DNA of 64,000 nt from Arthonia radiata. Lineage: Eukaryota > Ascomycota > Arthoniomycetes > Arthoniales > Arthoniaceae. Within the stretch, counting starts at the first letter, position 1. Every line of letters starts with the position of its first letter. The stretch lies in the NCBI GenBank assembly GCA_002989075.1, contig PSQN01000007.1:62001-126000 (forward strand). The letters are read 5' to 3'. Made by a program: the position numbers and the translations under genes. Positions 14,806 to 25,451 of this stretch are shown in pieces. The notes under the pieces were generated by a model, which was not told the origin of the DNA, did not search any database, and was given only the letters and a program-made list of their open reading frames with translations.

Positions 14806-17800
14806 ATGTATTTAATGCAGCTTCTCACTATCTACGCCATTGGTCATATTAATGCCATCGACGCCTTCAACACTAACGACCAGGTCGGCGCCGATGTGGA
14901 TTATGGGTCCTTTGAGAACCCTTCCAATTACGTACGCCCACGTTTTAGGTACTGGGTGCCAGATGCATCTGTAGACCCTGTAGTCGTAGGCTCTGACATT
15001 GTGAGCGCTGCTTCTCGTGGTATTGGAGGCGTTGAGTTTCTCGGTTACTATCTGTACGGTGGCGGAGAGGCAGGTGACATCCCAACAGATTGGACTACTT
15101 ATGGCTGGGGAACAATTGCGTGGAGTATGTCGGTCCCAAGATGCATGTGGGCAGACGTGGACTGATACGGCACAGAACGCTTGTTCGATGCAGCACTGGA
15201 AACAACTCAAAACAACGGTTTGCTTTTGGATTTTCCTCTTGGACCGAACCAAGGTGCTGGTGTCCCTGCGCCAGCAGATGCGGAAGGACTACTGGTCGAG
15301 CTGCTACCATACAACGTCTCGGTTCCCCTCGGAGGAACATACGATGGCCTGCTACCTGGATGGGGCTCTGGAGACCTTGTGTCGGCCTCCAGTGGCCTTG
15401 TACTGGAGACCATCAACGTCACTTTGATTGACGACGCAGAGTTCTCACACCGTCCCACACCTGGGAATAAAAGTACTCTTACTGCCGAGTCGCTGCTTGA
15501 TTTGACATCCAGTGTGACTTCAGACGGGAGACTGGTGTACACGTTCCCGTCTACTGATGAAGGCATGGAGTATCGCTTATTTGCTTATTATCAGGTTCGC
15601 TCAACATATCGCGAGCAGCCATCGCCGGAAGATCTTGGCTTTCCCTCCGTTCCTCAATCGCCAGTCAACTCTTATGTTGAGAACGGCAGCCGGGTCGTAG
15701 ACCATTTCTCCGCTCAAGGGGCTCTGGTAGTTACTGACTTCTGGGAGCAACATCTATTATCAAACGGTACTCAAGAGCTGCTACAAGCGGTCGGCAACTA
15801 TGGGTGGGAAGACTCGCGGGAGATCGGGGCTGGCGTGACAGTCTGGTGGACCCCGTCTCTACTGCAAAGATTTGTCGCCGCCCGTGGGTATAGTCTATCG
15901 GCGCTTCTGCCACTGATCTTCTATCGTAATAATGGCGTCAACGGGGCGCTGCCATCGCGGACTTGGTATGTGACGGACGAGCCAGATGAGGGCACGAGCC
16001 ATATCGAAGACTATCGCCAAACAGTATGTCCTTACCACCCGTCAACCTAGCGAGCACCTGCTAATCCCACCGAGTTGACTGAGCTCAACCAAGACTACAT
16101 CAAAGCTCTGGCTGCATGGTGCCAGGACACACTTCATGCCCAGTTCTCGGCTCAAGTCGGCTACAACCTTCAGATGGATATGCTTGCGCAGATTCCATAT
16201 GTCAACGCTCCAGAGACTGAGTCCCTCGACTTCAACCACCAGGTTGATGCGTTTCGCCAATACAGTGGTCCGGCAAACCTAGCCAACAAGCGCGTCGTTT
16301 CTTCCGAACTAGGCGCCGAGCGCCAGCAAGCATATCAAGAGACCATCTCGACGATCTTGTGGAATGTAAAGCGCTCCATCGCGGGCGGCATCAACCAGTT
16401 CGTGTTCCACGGTCTTACGTACTCGGGCAGCTATCCCGGCTGTACCTGGCCTGGCTTTACAACGTTTGCTTTTCGCTTCAGCGAAATGCATGGACCGCAG
16501 CAGCCCGGCTGGGACTATTATTCCGACTTCTTGAACTGGACTGCGCGAACACAGTGGGTTGCGCAGACGGGCGGCCCAATATTTGATTTGGCGTTCTGGC
16601 TCAAGAACGATAATTGGACGAGCGTTGTCAGCGAATATACCGAGAGCGATCTGAATGCCGCTGGTGAGTGTGGGCTTGCGGAGCCTTTGTCTATCAGCTT
16701 TTAGCACAACATACCTGACTGTTTCAGGCTTCACTTATCAGTATCTCAGTCCGGACAACTTCGACTTACCGGCGGTCGCTGTTTCTGACGGCCTTCTCGT
16801 GCCTGATAAACAAGCTTTCAAGGCTCTCGTTATCCGCGCAAACGACAGTCTGACCGTGAGCGGTGTTGATCATTTGGTGGACTTTGCGCAAGCTGGGCTG
16901 CCTATTATATTCTCTGGCGGCCTGCCCACGTGAGTAGTCTTCTGTCTCCCATTTGCGCAGATGAGTTGCCCAGACGTCGAGTGCAGCGTTCACAAATGTG
17001 CTTCGATATTCTTGGAGGTTGTTGTGAAGCGGTGCTTCTCAGGCCCTTTCGCTGACGCCGTCCCGCAGTCGCGTATACGGCAATAATGCTACAGCAAATC
17101 AGTCCTTTAACACCAGTCTGACATCGATTCAAGACCTCGCAAATGTTCACATTGTCCCTTACGAAGATCTTGCCGATACTCTTCTTCAACTCGACATCAC
17201 GCCACGTATAGCGCCTTCTGGCACTGCCTTCAGCGGCAACAACACCCTCTACACGAACAGGCGCTTTGATCTGGGCTCCCAAACTACCTACGCTACCATC
17301 TATAACGACGCAACCGGTCTTGCGCCCGCTACTGGTATCTATCACGGTAATGTCACGTTTGAAGACGTTGAACAGCCGTACATCTATAATGCGTATGAGG
17401 GCACGGTATCACCCCTCCTAATCTTCGACCAGGACGACACGAGAACGACACTCAGTCTGTCACTGGCTGGCAATCAAAGCACGATCGTCGCTTTCCACCA
17501 CGACGAAAACCCGGCCGACCATTTCACGAGCACATCGTCGAACATTTTGAGTGTCAGCAAAGACTATCCTGACAACGACACCGCGATTGTGACACTGACT
17601 CCATCCGATGACCCTAATTTGTCACACACTGTAACCACCTCCAATGGGTCTCTCGCTACCCTTGCGCCACCTACTGCGTCTTCTATATCACTGACAAACT
17701 GGTCACTGACCCTCGAGTCTTGGGCACCCCCTCAAGACATCAACAACATCGAGTCGATCCGCACGAACAGCACCTACACGCTTACTGAGCTACTCCCGTG

Positions 17801-18312
17801 GTCTGAAATCGATTCACCGCGTAATGAGAATGTGTCAGGTCGAGGCTATTACAGCACCTCTTTTGACGTGCCCACGGACTTCCGCCTTGGACTCGCTGGC
17901 GAAGACATCACGGGTGGAGTGTTGCTTGAGCTGCCGCCATATACTCATACACTGCGGGCATCGGTGAATGGAAAACAGGTGCCACCTCTAGATATTGACG
18001 CGCCAGTTGTGGACATCACTGCCTACCTCAACCCTCCTGACGTGGACGGTAAGTCCGACTCTGCTTTCGCTGTGGTACCAACGCCCTGAAGATGAGAATA
18101 CTCAGCGCTGACCCAGCCGAGCAGATACAAGCACGGCCAATGTACTGGACGTCATCGTGAGCACGCCGCTAGGCAATGCGGCGAGAGCAGTCTGGGGTGA
18201 GCTCCGTTGCGGTGGTTTGGACGCGCAAGGGAACGTGCCGCCGGTGGCCGCGTACGGGCTGGTGGGTAGTGCAAGAATAGTACCCTTGAGCATGCAGCGA
18301 GTGAGACTGTAG
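14806..18312 (+). CDS. Large GH106-like secreted protein (putative alpha-L-rhamnosidase)
   Basis: Six exons: 14806-15124, 15176-16023, 16075-16663, 16728-16929, 17069-18048, 18125-18312 (1041 aa). All joins are in phase. After a weak hydrophobic leader the protein starts with FENPSNYVRPRFRYWVPDAS and then a GIGGVEFLGYYLYG strand, the (beta/alpha)8 entry motif of fungal proteins related to glycoside hydrolase family 106. Further landmarks include DFPLGPNQGAG, VVTDFWEQHLL, WYVTDEPDEG, GGINQFVFHGLTYSG and GPIFDLAFWLKN. Many N-x-S/T sites suggest secretion. By family it would release L-rhamnose from pectic or other plant polysaccharides, but fungal members of this branch are mostly uncharacterised, so activity is inference. 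The ATG at 14815 is an alternative start; the signal peptide is unconvincing with either. Confidence 0.8.
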
Positions 18313-19187
18313 CCAACACTTCAAGTTCCAGGAAAACACCCTGAAGCCGCTGGAAAGAAGCAGACGAGAAGGCGTCCCTTGCGTGGATGTGACGCGTCTC
18401 TAGCGTACTTCTAGTGTTGCTCTAGCGTGTCTCAGTCCTTGGTAGTCGCTCTAAATAATCATGGCACCCTAAAACATGACACCCCGAATAACCACGGCAC
18501 CCTGTTGTCACGACGTCAACAGTTCTCTCCATACTCCTACACGCCGGCGACAGACTCTATCCCTCGACTGCCTGAGCTGGTATACACACTTGTATTGGCC
18601 TAATTTATGCACGTCCTCTGCCTTTACTACATGTCCCGACAGACTGGTCGATTCCTCCTCCGGCCGTTTTCCTTTTGTTTCGATAGCAGCTCGCTTTCAC
18701 GTCCATGGACTGAATTTGACGACTTCAAATAGCCCCAAGCATTGCTTTCCAGACATCTCACACAGTATCCATGGGCATTATCCTCTCATTCAATTTGAAA
18801 GTGCAGTCTACACCTGGCAAAGAACGGCACAGTCACGTTGCGCCAACGCTTGAGTCACTGAACGGTTCTCTTTCGAACCAGGCATAAGCTTATCAAGAGA
18901 GAGGTCATACTCTGTAAAAGCCGGATCAGATGGCAAAGCAGGATACACAATGCCAAGTATGAAAAGCGGAAAAAATAGAACGTTTGGGATACAGCGCTCC
19001 CATCTCCCTTGCGGCGCTTGTCAAGACAGCTTGCTAGCCGATTAATACAACGAATTAGTCCCCGGCAGAGCTTGTATGAGCACTGGACTGGGGGAGAGAT
19101 CAACCCCTTCACGGTTTCCGGTTAGTGCGCTATTCTGGGGACGATAATGACTGCTCCGGTGCTGTTGAAAATTGTGCGCCCAATAGC
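18313..19187. other. Intergenic, edge of the accessory block
   Basis: No supported gene. A degenerate short tandem pattern is visible near 18455-18505, where ATCATGGCACCC-like units recur three times about 20 bp apart. CTCTAGCGT-like words also repeat near 18398-18430. Confidence 0.35.
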
Positions 19188-19505
19188 TCATAGTCTCCTT
19201 CGACCACAAAAACGCCAGAAGCTTAACGAATCAACCCCTCGCCGGCCGTGCGTTGTGCGCTGTTGCTCTTGAGCTGGTTCTTGCAGAGTCTGTTCTCCAC
19301 TGATTTCTCCTAAAACAGTCTCTGTCTGGTGTGCGCCTTGTGTCTCGGCCTCTTCCAGCGCGCCCCGTTCTTCACTGGCACTCTCTCGCCTTCGCTGGCT
19401 TGCATTAGTAGGCCCTAGGCTTTCACCCTCTGCACCCACCTCCTCTTCTTCCTGTATCTCTTCTCCTATGATCATAGATGGCCTGACGGTGCCAAGCTCA
19501 GCATG
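19188..19505 (-). CDS. Acidic Glu/Gln-rich frame, possibly former tail of array copy 1
   Basis: An open minus-strand frame of 105 aa from the ATG at 19505. It is rich in Glu, Gln and Ala and ends in a basic patch (GRRGVDSLSFWRFCGRRRL). Its makeup resembles the Gln-rich, Arg-ending tail of array copy 3 (21491-21700). It lies just downstream of array copy 1, separated from it by the 19542-19909 transposon. It may be the old C-terminal part or last exon of copy 1, or an independent small gene, or chance. The frame does not join copy 1 directly without splicing. Confidence 0.3.
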   Translation of the reverse strand, partial: HAELGTVRPSMIIGEEIQEEEEVGAEGESLGPTNASQRRRESASEERGALEEAETQGAHQTETVLGEISGEQTLQEPAQEQQRTTHGRRGVDSLSFWRFCGRRRL

Positions 19506-19541
19506 GCGTCGCTGCCCGAAGTTATAGTTTGCGCTGACGCC

Positions 19542-19909
19542 AGTGAAGTTAATGGAGCGGATCTAGCCTTACCGCCACCAATACCGCTAGGATCCAATCC
19601 GTCTGCCCGAGATCCGGACCAGAACCGGTAGCTCTAATAGGAACCGGATACAATTAGAGAACTATCAGGTACGCGTTAAGTACGCGCATTTTCGCGTTTT
19701 GGCCTGTACACAAAGCTAGTAAGGGGTTAAAACTACTTTAGACAAGGTAGTATACCTTGCTGAACCGATCTAGAACCAGACCAATAGCAGAACCATCTAG
19801 TAGAGCCTAGAACCAAACCGCGCTATAACCAGGATAGCAAAAACCGAACCGCCTAAAGCGGATCGGTATCCGGAACCGTGCATCAGGAACCGCTCCAATA
19901 ACTTCACTG
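19542..19909. mobile_element. Non-autonomous hAT-type MITE with 8-bp target duplication
   Basis: 368-bp element. Its ends are inverted repeats starting CAGTGAAGTTA and continuing TGGAGCGG, about 22 bp with two mismatches. It is flanked on both sides by the same 8 bp, GCTGACGC (19534-19541 and 19910-19917). An 8-bp duplication with CAGTG ends is the hAT superfamily pattern. The inside is AT-rich, with repeated GAACCGG-like words and no coding capacity, and TpA is common, perhaps from RIP. It sits in the 3' end of array copy 1 and its right inverted repeat provides that gene's stop codon. Confidence 0.85.
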
Positions 19910-20406
19910 GCTGACGCTCAGTCCTTCGAAATAAGGCGCCGAAGGTCTTTCACCTGCCGAGCGGGAATACAGACGTACCAGGCTCGCCCATCGTGGCTGT
20001 CCTCCCCGCTGCTTGTCCTCCATCTGCTTGAAAAAGGTTATCTTGAATGTGCCATTATTACCGGCTTTGTCTTTGTGGAACCTCTCGTGATGCAAGCTCG
20101 TCCAGAACGAAACGTTGCTCGCCTGTCGGTCCTCACACTGATTATCTAAGGATGTGATCAAAGCAAATCTCAGACCATCGCACTCGCCCCGGTGCCTGTG
20201 ACGGAAGTACACTACAAGATCACCAACTGTCGCCCACCACGGCCGTGAAGCACCCCACACCTCGCGAAGGAGCCCACACGCGCCGCCTGCAATCTCGATG
20301 GTGCCAAAAGGACCTTCGAAGAACTAATAACCCAAGTTAGCGAAGGCGTTTAGGGTCGTTGTATGCACCAGGAGGCACTCACCTGGGACTCTTCTGGCTG
20401 CGCCAT
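19904..20406 (-). CDS. CxFG-array family protein, copy 1
   Basis: Two exons on the minus strand: 20406-20383 (MAQPEESQ) and 20323-19904, joined over a 59-nt intron with GTGAGT donor, GCTAAC branch and TTATTAG acceptor; 147 aa. I do not recognise the family outside this locus. Motif 1 is GPFGTIEI (the usual Cys is Gly here), followed by a helix with Trp, motif 2 ECDGLRFALI, motif 3 FKITFF, and PRWASLVRL near the end. The last residue before the stop, and the stop itself, come from the hAT MITE end, so the original C-terminus was different. No signal peptide or membrane segment. Function unknown; the loss of the motif 1 Cys and the transposon hit suggest it may be decaying. Confidence 0.6.
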
Positions 20407-20765
20407 CTGCGCATAAATTCACGTTGAGTACAGAGTCCGTCCAATGCACATTAGACGCAGCCACGCGTTCGAATGTATGACACCACGTACGTCCATCATC
20501 ATTGGTGATAATATACCGATCAAGCAACTAACAGCGGCATATATATATTTACAGACTCGGTTCAGCAACCTGCGACACGCAAAGCTTCCGCCGCGGTGGA
20601 ATCACGTATGGTTGAAGAACAGGATCAGACGGTGCTACAAAGAGAGGTAACTACTCAGGTCTCAATGACAAACTAACGCCCACCTCGCCGCTTTGTGAAT
20701 AAGCGCATATTCTATCACCGGTGCCACCTTGGCCGCTTGACGCTTCTATCTAGCTGTCGTCGCCA

Positions 20766-21213
20766 TCAGTCTCGACATCGGCGTCTTGGTTTGTCCCACC
20801 GCATGCAACTTTTGCCCACTTGTTCGGCGGGTGTAGATACGGTCTGTGTTGGCGGCATTCGAAGCAGTTTCGACCATCTCGATTCGAGGGACTCGCTCGA
20901 CGGATAAAAAACAGCTCTGAAGAGTCTCCTGGCGACAGTGCATGTATTGTCAGCTTACATCGTCTTGCCAGGATGAGAACATTGACTACTGGTCACTGTG
21001 AGCTAACTCGACTATAGCGAAAGAGCACTCCCCACATCGATGTCGACCGACGCGGTACAAAATCTTGACACGCATGCGTACAAGATGCTCCCAGCCGCAC
21101 TCGTGTTGTTGCTGGTCAAGATCAAGGCGCGCGCTGGACTCGACATAACATGCACCAAAGCTGCATTGTGATAACGGCGCAAACTTACAGCGCCTTGGAC
21201 AGCTGACCAGCAT
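20766..21213 (-). CDS. CxFG-array family protein, copy 2
   Basis: Exons 21213-20990 and 20928-20766, 61-nt intron, 128 aa. Motif 1 is SQCSFGACYV, then a helix with GWEHLVRMRVKILY, motif 2 CGECSFAIVEL, and after the intron motif 3 RAVFYPSSESLESRW. The intron splits a Gln codon (phase 2) eight residues after motif 2, exactly as in copy 5; the donor is GTAGTC and the acceptor CGCCAG with a GCTGAC branch just upstream. The tail after the Trp is basic and Cys-containing. Function unknown. It is transcribed leftward like all its neighbours, with about 360 bp to copy 1. Confidence 0.6.
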
Positions 21214-21490
21214 GGCTCAAATATTTCAGTCAAATTCTCAACATCATCAAACATCGTCTGGGCATCTGATGTGGAGAAGTGCGGACATTCATTGCCTCCG
21301 ACTCTCAAAACAAGAACCGAGATGTTCCGTAGACTCGGGTGTTGCAAACTGTCCTTCTCACCAAGGTAAAACGGTATAAACCCCCGGGAAATTAGGGTTG
21401 ATTTGATGCTCCTCAGAGACGGTTACCTCACCTTTAGAAAGCGACGCCGGACACGCATTTGGGCATGAGAGGCCGCATGGAAGATACAGC

Positions 21491-22164
21491 TCAAGATCGC
21501 GATCTTGATCGCCATCGCTGTATCCAATCCTCGATGCTTCTACGCCAACGCGAGCTCGGTCTCTGCTCTTGGGAACTCTGTTGTTGCTGCGGTTGTGTAT
21601 CTGGTCCTTCCTGCTCTGTTTCGAGTTGTTGACTTGCCAACTCACCCAGTTGTTGTAGAAAGCGCTGAGTATAACGACTTAGGAATTTTTGTGCGGACTG
21701 ATCGTTGTACTGCTGCAGAAAATGCCACACAAAACGTATGGCTGCCTCCGATTCATCTGACTGGGCCTCACGCCGCAGCAGTTCTCCTACCGCCCGCGGG
21801 TTGAGACGAAACTCGCCATGTCTGTCCACACTTTCTACCCAACGAAAGCGACGAAAAATGACCTGGTACAGCTCCCTTGGATTGCTATCGTCAGCCAGGC
21901 GTTGTCCGCACATGCGATTATTGGGGGCGCTCACCCCTGACGAGTATCCCAACTAACGCGAGCGTAGTGACATCCTCTATATTCAGTCTGATGGCTGGCG
22001 TATAGTGCTTCAACGGCCCAGTGAAGGGGTATACGGTAATGAGAACCATACTGTCGGGAAAGGTGCTCGACGGTCTCGGAATCACAATCATATGAGCCGA
22101 AGGAAGCGCGGCCAACGCCAGCCGCCCCAATCGTCCATTCGTGATTAGGCAGTGCCATCACCAC
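21491..22164 (-). CDS. CxFG-array family protein, copy 3, with Gln-rich tail
   Basis: Exons 22164-21935 and 21875-21491, 59-nt intron (GTGAGC donor, GCTGAC branch, CCAAG acceptor), phase 2, 204 aa. It is the longest copy. Motif 1 is RASFGSYDC (Cys replaced by Ala), followed by LSRQYGSHYRIPLHWAVEAL, motif 2 RGCHYARVSW, and after the intron ELYQVIFRRFRW. Beyond the family domain it has a C-terminal extension of about 100 residues, with a helical stretch (SQKFL/RFLQQLGELASQQL-like) and a Gln/Ser-rich, Arg-ending tail. The extension may be a coiled coil or nucleic-acid-binding tail; nothing in the sequence shows its function. Confidence 0.55.
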
Positions 22165-22832
22165 ATGTGTTCGAAACTCAACGCTCCGCTGTGCCGGTAG
22201 TGTAAAGGAGGCTACTTGGAGCGCAACCTGTCCTTCTTACTTCGCTGCATCCCAAAAAGGTCAATATTAAGGCCGCAGATTATCCGTGGTGCATGAAACG
22301 CACCCATCATCACCTTGAGATTATTTACAAGTTTGATGTGAGGGAAGGCGAAATGCTCGAAAAGGGCGCTTTCAGATTTTTCTCATCACTACTACAGCTT
22401 CCCCTACGCCGAGACGGCCTTGCCACCCGCTGGTTTGGCTGCATATGCTGCTTTGCCTTCGGTAATTTGTGCAGGCGCCTGGTCTCCTGCCTTTGCCGTA
22501 AGGCTCCTTTTCGAGCTTGGGTCCGCAGCATAACCACCCATTCGGGAAATCAAGTAGAGTCGCTAGCCGAATGCCGAACCGCGATTGATCACCGATGATC
22601 CTCGACATCCTACAAAGAGGTGTATGACCTAATCGCAAAATTTCCTGGCTTGTTCGGCTGCTCTGCGTCGGTATCATCTCATCAATCTCCGTGTTGACAT
22701 TCTCGTATCTGCACACAAGACTACCAGGGAGCCGACAATAACGCCTGCCTTCTTCTCCTTTCTAGGAGGCTTTCTGACGATGCTGAGAATCTGGCTGTGC
22801 CTGCCAAGTCAGCAAGAGTCGTGAAGTGCGGC
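22165..22832. other. Spacer between array copies 3 and 4
   Basis: About 670 bp with no supported gene. A 101-codon plus-strand frame at 22293-22598 has no motifs or fitting splice sites. Confidence 0.35.
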
Positions 22833-23229
22833 TCACGCCCATGTATTCTTTCGCTTCGATTTGGGTAAAATTCGACCAGAAAACTCGAAAATGCTGGTGA
22901 GTGTACGGGGTCACCGAGGCGGAGTTAGCAAGATACAGATCGGAGGGTATTCAGGGCGTGAGCTTTCGGCGCATGTCGGAAACTAACCTGTTTATCTGTG
23001 TATAGGTGACATAAGCAAATTTGCAGCAACGACAGTCGTCAGCGTTCTCCTCGTAGCATTCCTCAAGCCTCTGCTTCACACGAATCTGTGACGGCGAGTA
23101 ACGGTAGAGCTGCTGCAGCTGATGTTGTGCACTGTAGTGAAGCTCGTAAAAACCAAAGCGGCACTCGACGAGTCCCAAGCGGCGTAGTCGAGCTTGAAAC
23201 AGCCGTCTCACGCTATAGAGAGCTTCCAT
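22833..23229 (-). CDS. CxFG-array family protein, copy 4
   Basis: Exons 23229-22988 and 22893-22833, 100 aa. The 94-nt intron has a GTTAGT donor, a CTTGCTAAC branch and CACCAG acceptor and again interrupts a codon in phase 2 after motif 2. Motif 1 is VECRFGFYEL; motif 2 CRCCKFAYVTY; the second exon gives a reduced motif 3, FEFSGR, with a Trp 13 residues on, then stops one residue after it, earlier than in other copies. The first exon is firm by similarity. The second exon is tentative: reading it in another frame gives FRVFWSNF, also motif-like, so copy 4 may have shifted frame. Confidence 0.5.
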
Positions 23230-23411
23230 TTTCTATTCGCGCTATTTGGTTAGAGCTGGACGATGGCAATCTGATAAATTGCGGCGAAAGGGCTGTCATG
23301 ACTTGAGTTTGCCATCTGTCAAGGACTGACCATTCCGGCAAATATACATGACCCTAAATATAGTAGTAGTCTAAAGGCTTACAGCTTATTGACTGTTGCT
23401 GCGCCTAGTAC

Positions 23412-23883
23412 TTACCCTTGCTCCGTTGACAGCCATTTTACCCAGCGAGGAAGCTTCATTCGTGGCTTCGCAGGTGCAGGCCCTAACTGAAGACATATCA
23501 CATGCTTCAGCCGCCGCTCCACCCCTTCCTCTGGTTTACCACTTCCCAGGCCGTAGAACTTCACCAGAAAAACTCCTCTGACCGCGACTGTTAGCTCTCC
23601 ACATTGGATTATGCAGATTGCAATCCGCTTGACTGCCTACATACTGATGCATGTCCACGGCATTCGTGACGTTCGCGAGGTCGCAGCCTTTGCAAATAGA
23701 GTCGTTATTGACACGTTGGTACTTCTCCAGCAGCTTCCTCACGCGATGGCACCACTCTGCCGGTTCATGTAGTATCTTCAACCTCTCACGGGCGGCTGGG
23801 CTGACGACGAAATTACCGAAGTTGCATGGCTTGGAAGTAGAATCAGGCGTTGGAGAGCTGCTTTTGGCGTGGTTTTGGCTCAT
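23412..23883 (-). CDS. CxFG-array family protein, copy 5
   Basis: Exons 23883-23645 and 23577-23412, 134 aa. The 67-nt intron is a model fungal intron (GTATGT donor, GCTAAC branch, CAG acceptor) in phase 2 inside a Gln codon. After MSQNHAKSSSPTPDSTSK comes motif 1 PCNFGNFVVSP, a helix with EWCHRVRKLLEKY, motif 2 CKGCDLANV, then motif 3 VFLVKFYGLGSG and a late LPRWVKWL. It is the clearest two-exon member and shows that the domain ends with a Trp-containing strand. Cytosolic or nuclear location is likely because no export signal is seen. Function unknown. Confidence 0.65.
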
Positions 23884-24537
23884 AAGTGCGGTGCGCTACA
23901 GAAGATAGGAAGATGGAGATTGGTGAGATTGTCGATACAGACTTCCCTTCAACATGATTTTACTCAGCGGGCCATGTGTCCGCTTCCGGTGTTGTCTACG
24001 CTGGGCAGGCAAATCAAAGAGACGTCCAATAGTAACCATTAAATACTCTATTCGAGCCTCATGAGGGTCTTGCGCAAGATCAAGTCATCGTCCTAATCGA
24101 TTCTCGTAGCAGGGCGGAAGCTCATCAGCTATGATCCGAGAAGATCATTGGAAGGTCACGCTCGCTATGGCACCACTATTCAGCGAAGAGTATCACGCAC
24201 TTCAGCTTCGCGGTCACAGTCGGCCATGCCGACAATATCGTTGTTCGAGTCAGACATACTATTCCTCGCTTGTCTGAGAGATGGGCACGTGACGGGGTGC
24301 CGGGTGCCAGTGCCAAGAGATGGACTTGGCAGGATGCATAGCTGAACATTATGGCATTCCATCATCGGTTGGAAGGTCCATCATAGGATCATGACGGCAT
24401 TGTTAGACCCGTGAGAAATCGTGGCAATTTCCTTAGCCCGTCCTTGTGGCCTCACCTGCTCTTCCTCTTGCCTCCACGTTCGAAATGATACGTAACACTC
24501 ATAGCACAACCGCGATTCTCCGTCTACCTGAAAATTT
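23884..24537. other. Spacer between array copies 5 and 6
   Basis: About 650 bp. Promoter of copy 5 and 3' flank of copy 6. No further family motif was found on either strand. Confidence 0.35.
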
Positions 24538-24906
24538 TCAAAGGTCAATTCTTCCTCTCCACGTCCTCCGCGTCTCATTCACCTCACCCCACTCGCTTGC
24601 ATATATGGCCACCCTGAATCGACCAGCCCCCCGGCCAGGCGTCAAACACTCGATCAACCGCTCGTACCGTTTAGGTTTATGGTATCCGACTATCGCGTAG
24701 TTGCCCTGCAATTCGCGTTTGAGGTATAAAGTCTCGATCTTTGTCTTGACCAAGCTGTTCCAGCACCGCCTCGAAGCGCTACCGTAACTTCGATCGAGCA
24801 TCCTGAAGGCCATTGGGGTCATTTCGAAAGCGCCAAACGCGCATGGCTGACAGAACGGTCCCACATCCGGATCATGGTTTTTGAGTCGTTCTTCAATATC
24901 GGGCAT
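24538..24906 (-). CDS. CxFG-array family protein, copy 6
   Basis: Single exon, 122 aa, starting MPDIEERLKNHDPDVGP. Motif 1 QPCAFGAFEMTP is intact. The helix (LDRSYGSASRRCWNSLVK) is followed by LQGNYAIVGY, where the CxxC of motif 2 has been lost. Motif 3 is RFRVAIYASEW and the protein ends TWRGRIDL, the typical W-x(4)-[IV]-x-L ending. The frame is open upstream into the inverted repeat at 25108, but the ATG at 24906 gives the same length as copy 10. Function unknown. Confidence 0.6.
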   Translation of the reverse strand: MPDIEERLKNHDPDVGPFCQPCAFGAFEMTPMAFRMLDRSYGSASRRCWNSLVKTKIETLYLKRELQGNYAIVGYHKPKRYERLIECLTPGRGAGRFRVAIYASEWGEVNETRRTWRGRIDL

Positions 24907-25107
24907 GCGTGCTTTGGGTGGCCCAGCTCTGCAAATTCTGAAGCTATACTGGTCATATGAGAGCACGAGGAAGCAGCGCTGCAGCGTTACTGTGCTGCGT
25001 GAAGACCTTCGCACGTGTCCTGCCATATATTGACCCAATGGGGCTAGAAACGGAGCACTGAAATATCTATTTCTGGCAGACCCAGTCAACACAAGCACGC
25101 AAGTGGC

Positions 25108-25451
25108 CGGAGATGATAAGCCCACCACCCCCAATCACTAGGGCCACCACCCCACGTAACGATTTGCAAGCAAAATATGTCCGCGCGCAGGGTGCAGCTT
25201 CAGAATACGTAATCTTTACCGCAAACAAGAGACAATCGCCCCTTCCCCCAGAGGGATAATTTTCTTCTGAAACGTGGGTCGACGCGAACCTGGGAGGGGC
25301 CCATAGAGAGGGTCCCTCCGGAGCGTAGCGAAGGAAGGGGGTGCCTCATAGGAGGACCCAGGTGACCGGAGGGCTGGGGGGTGGGGGATAATTTACGGTG
25401 CCAACGGGGTGGTGGCCCCAGTGATTGGGGGTGGTGGGCTTATCATCTCCG
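25108..25451. mobile_element. Mutator-type MITE with 46-bp inverted repeats and 9-bp target duplication
   Basis: 344-bp element. The terminal inverted repeats begin CGGAGATGATAAGCCCACC and match over 46 bp with one mismatch (position 33). Both sides carry the same 9 bp, GCAAGTGGC (25099-25107 and 25452-25460). Long inverted repeats plus a 9-bp duplication are the Mutator-like (MULE) pattern. The interior is GC-rich and G-run-rich with no coding capacity. The near-identity of the ends points to a recent insertion. It lies between array copies 6 and 7. Confidence 0.9.

Noticed and set aside
17069-17546. Possible gene break inside the GH106-like protein
   Set aside because: The frame continues without interruption from the 17069 acceptor to 18048; there is no break.
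21012-21347. 111-codon minus-strand frame overlapping array copy 2
   Set aside because: The alternative frame carries the CxFG and CxxC motifs, so this one is a shadow.
25108-25451. The long inverted repeat as a transcription terminator or hairpin RNA
   Set aside because: The 9-bp direct duplication at both ends shows a transposon insertion.
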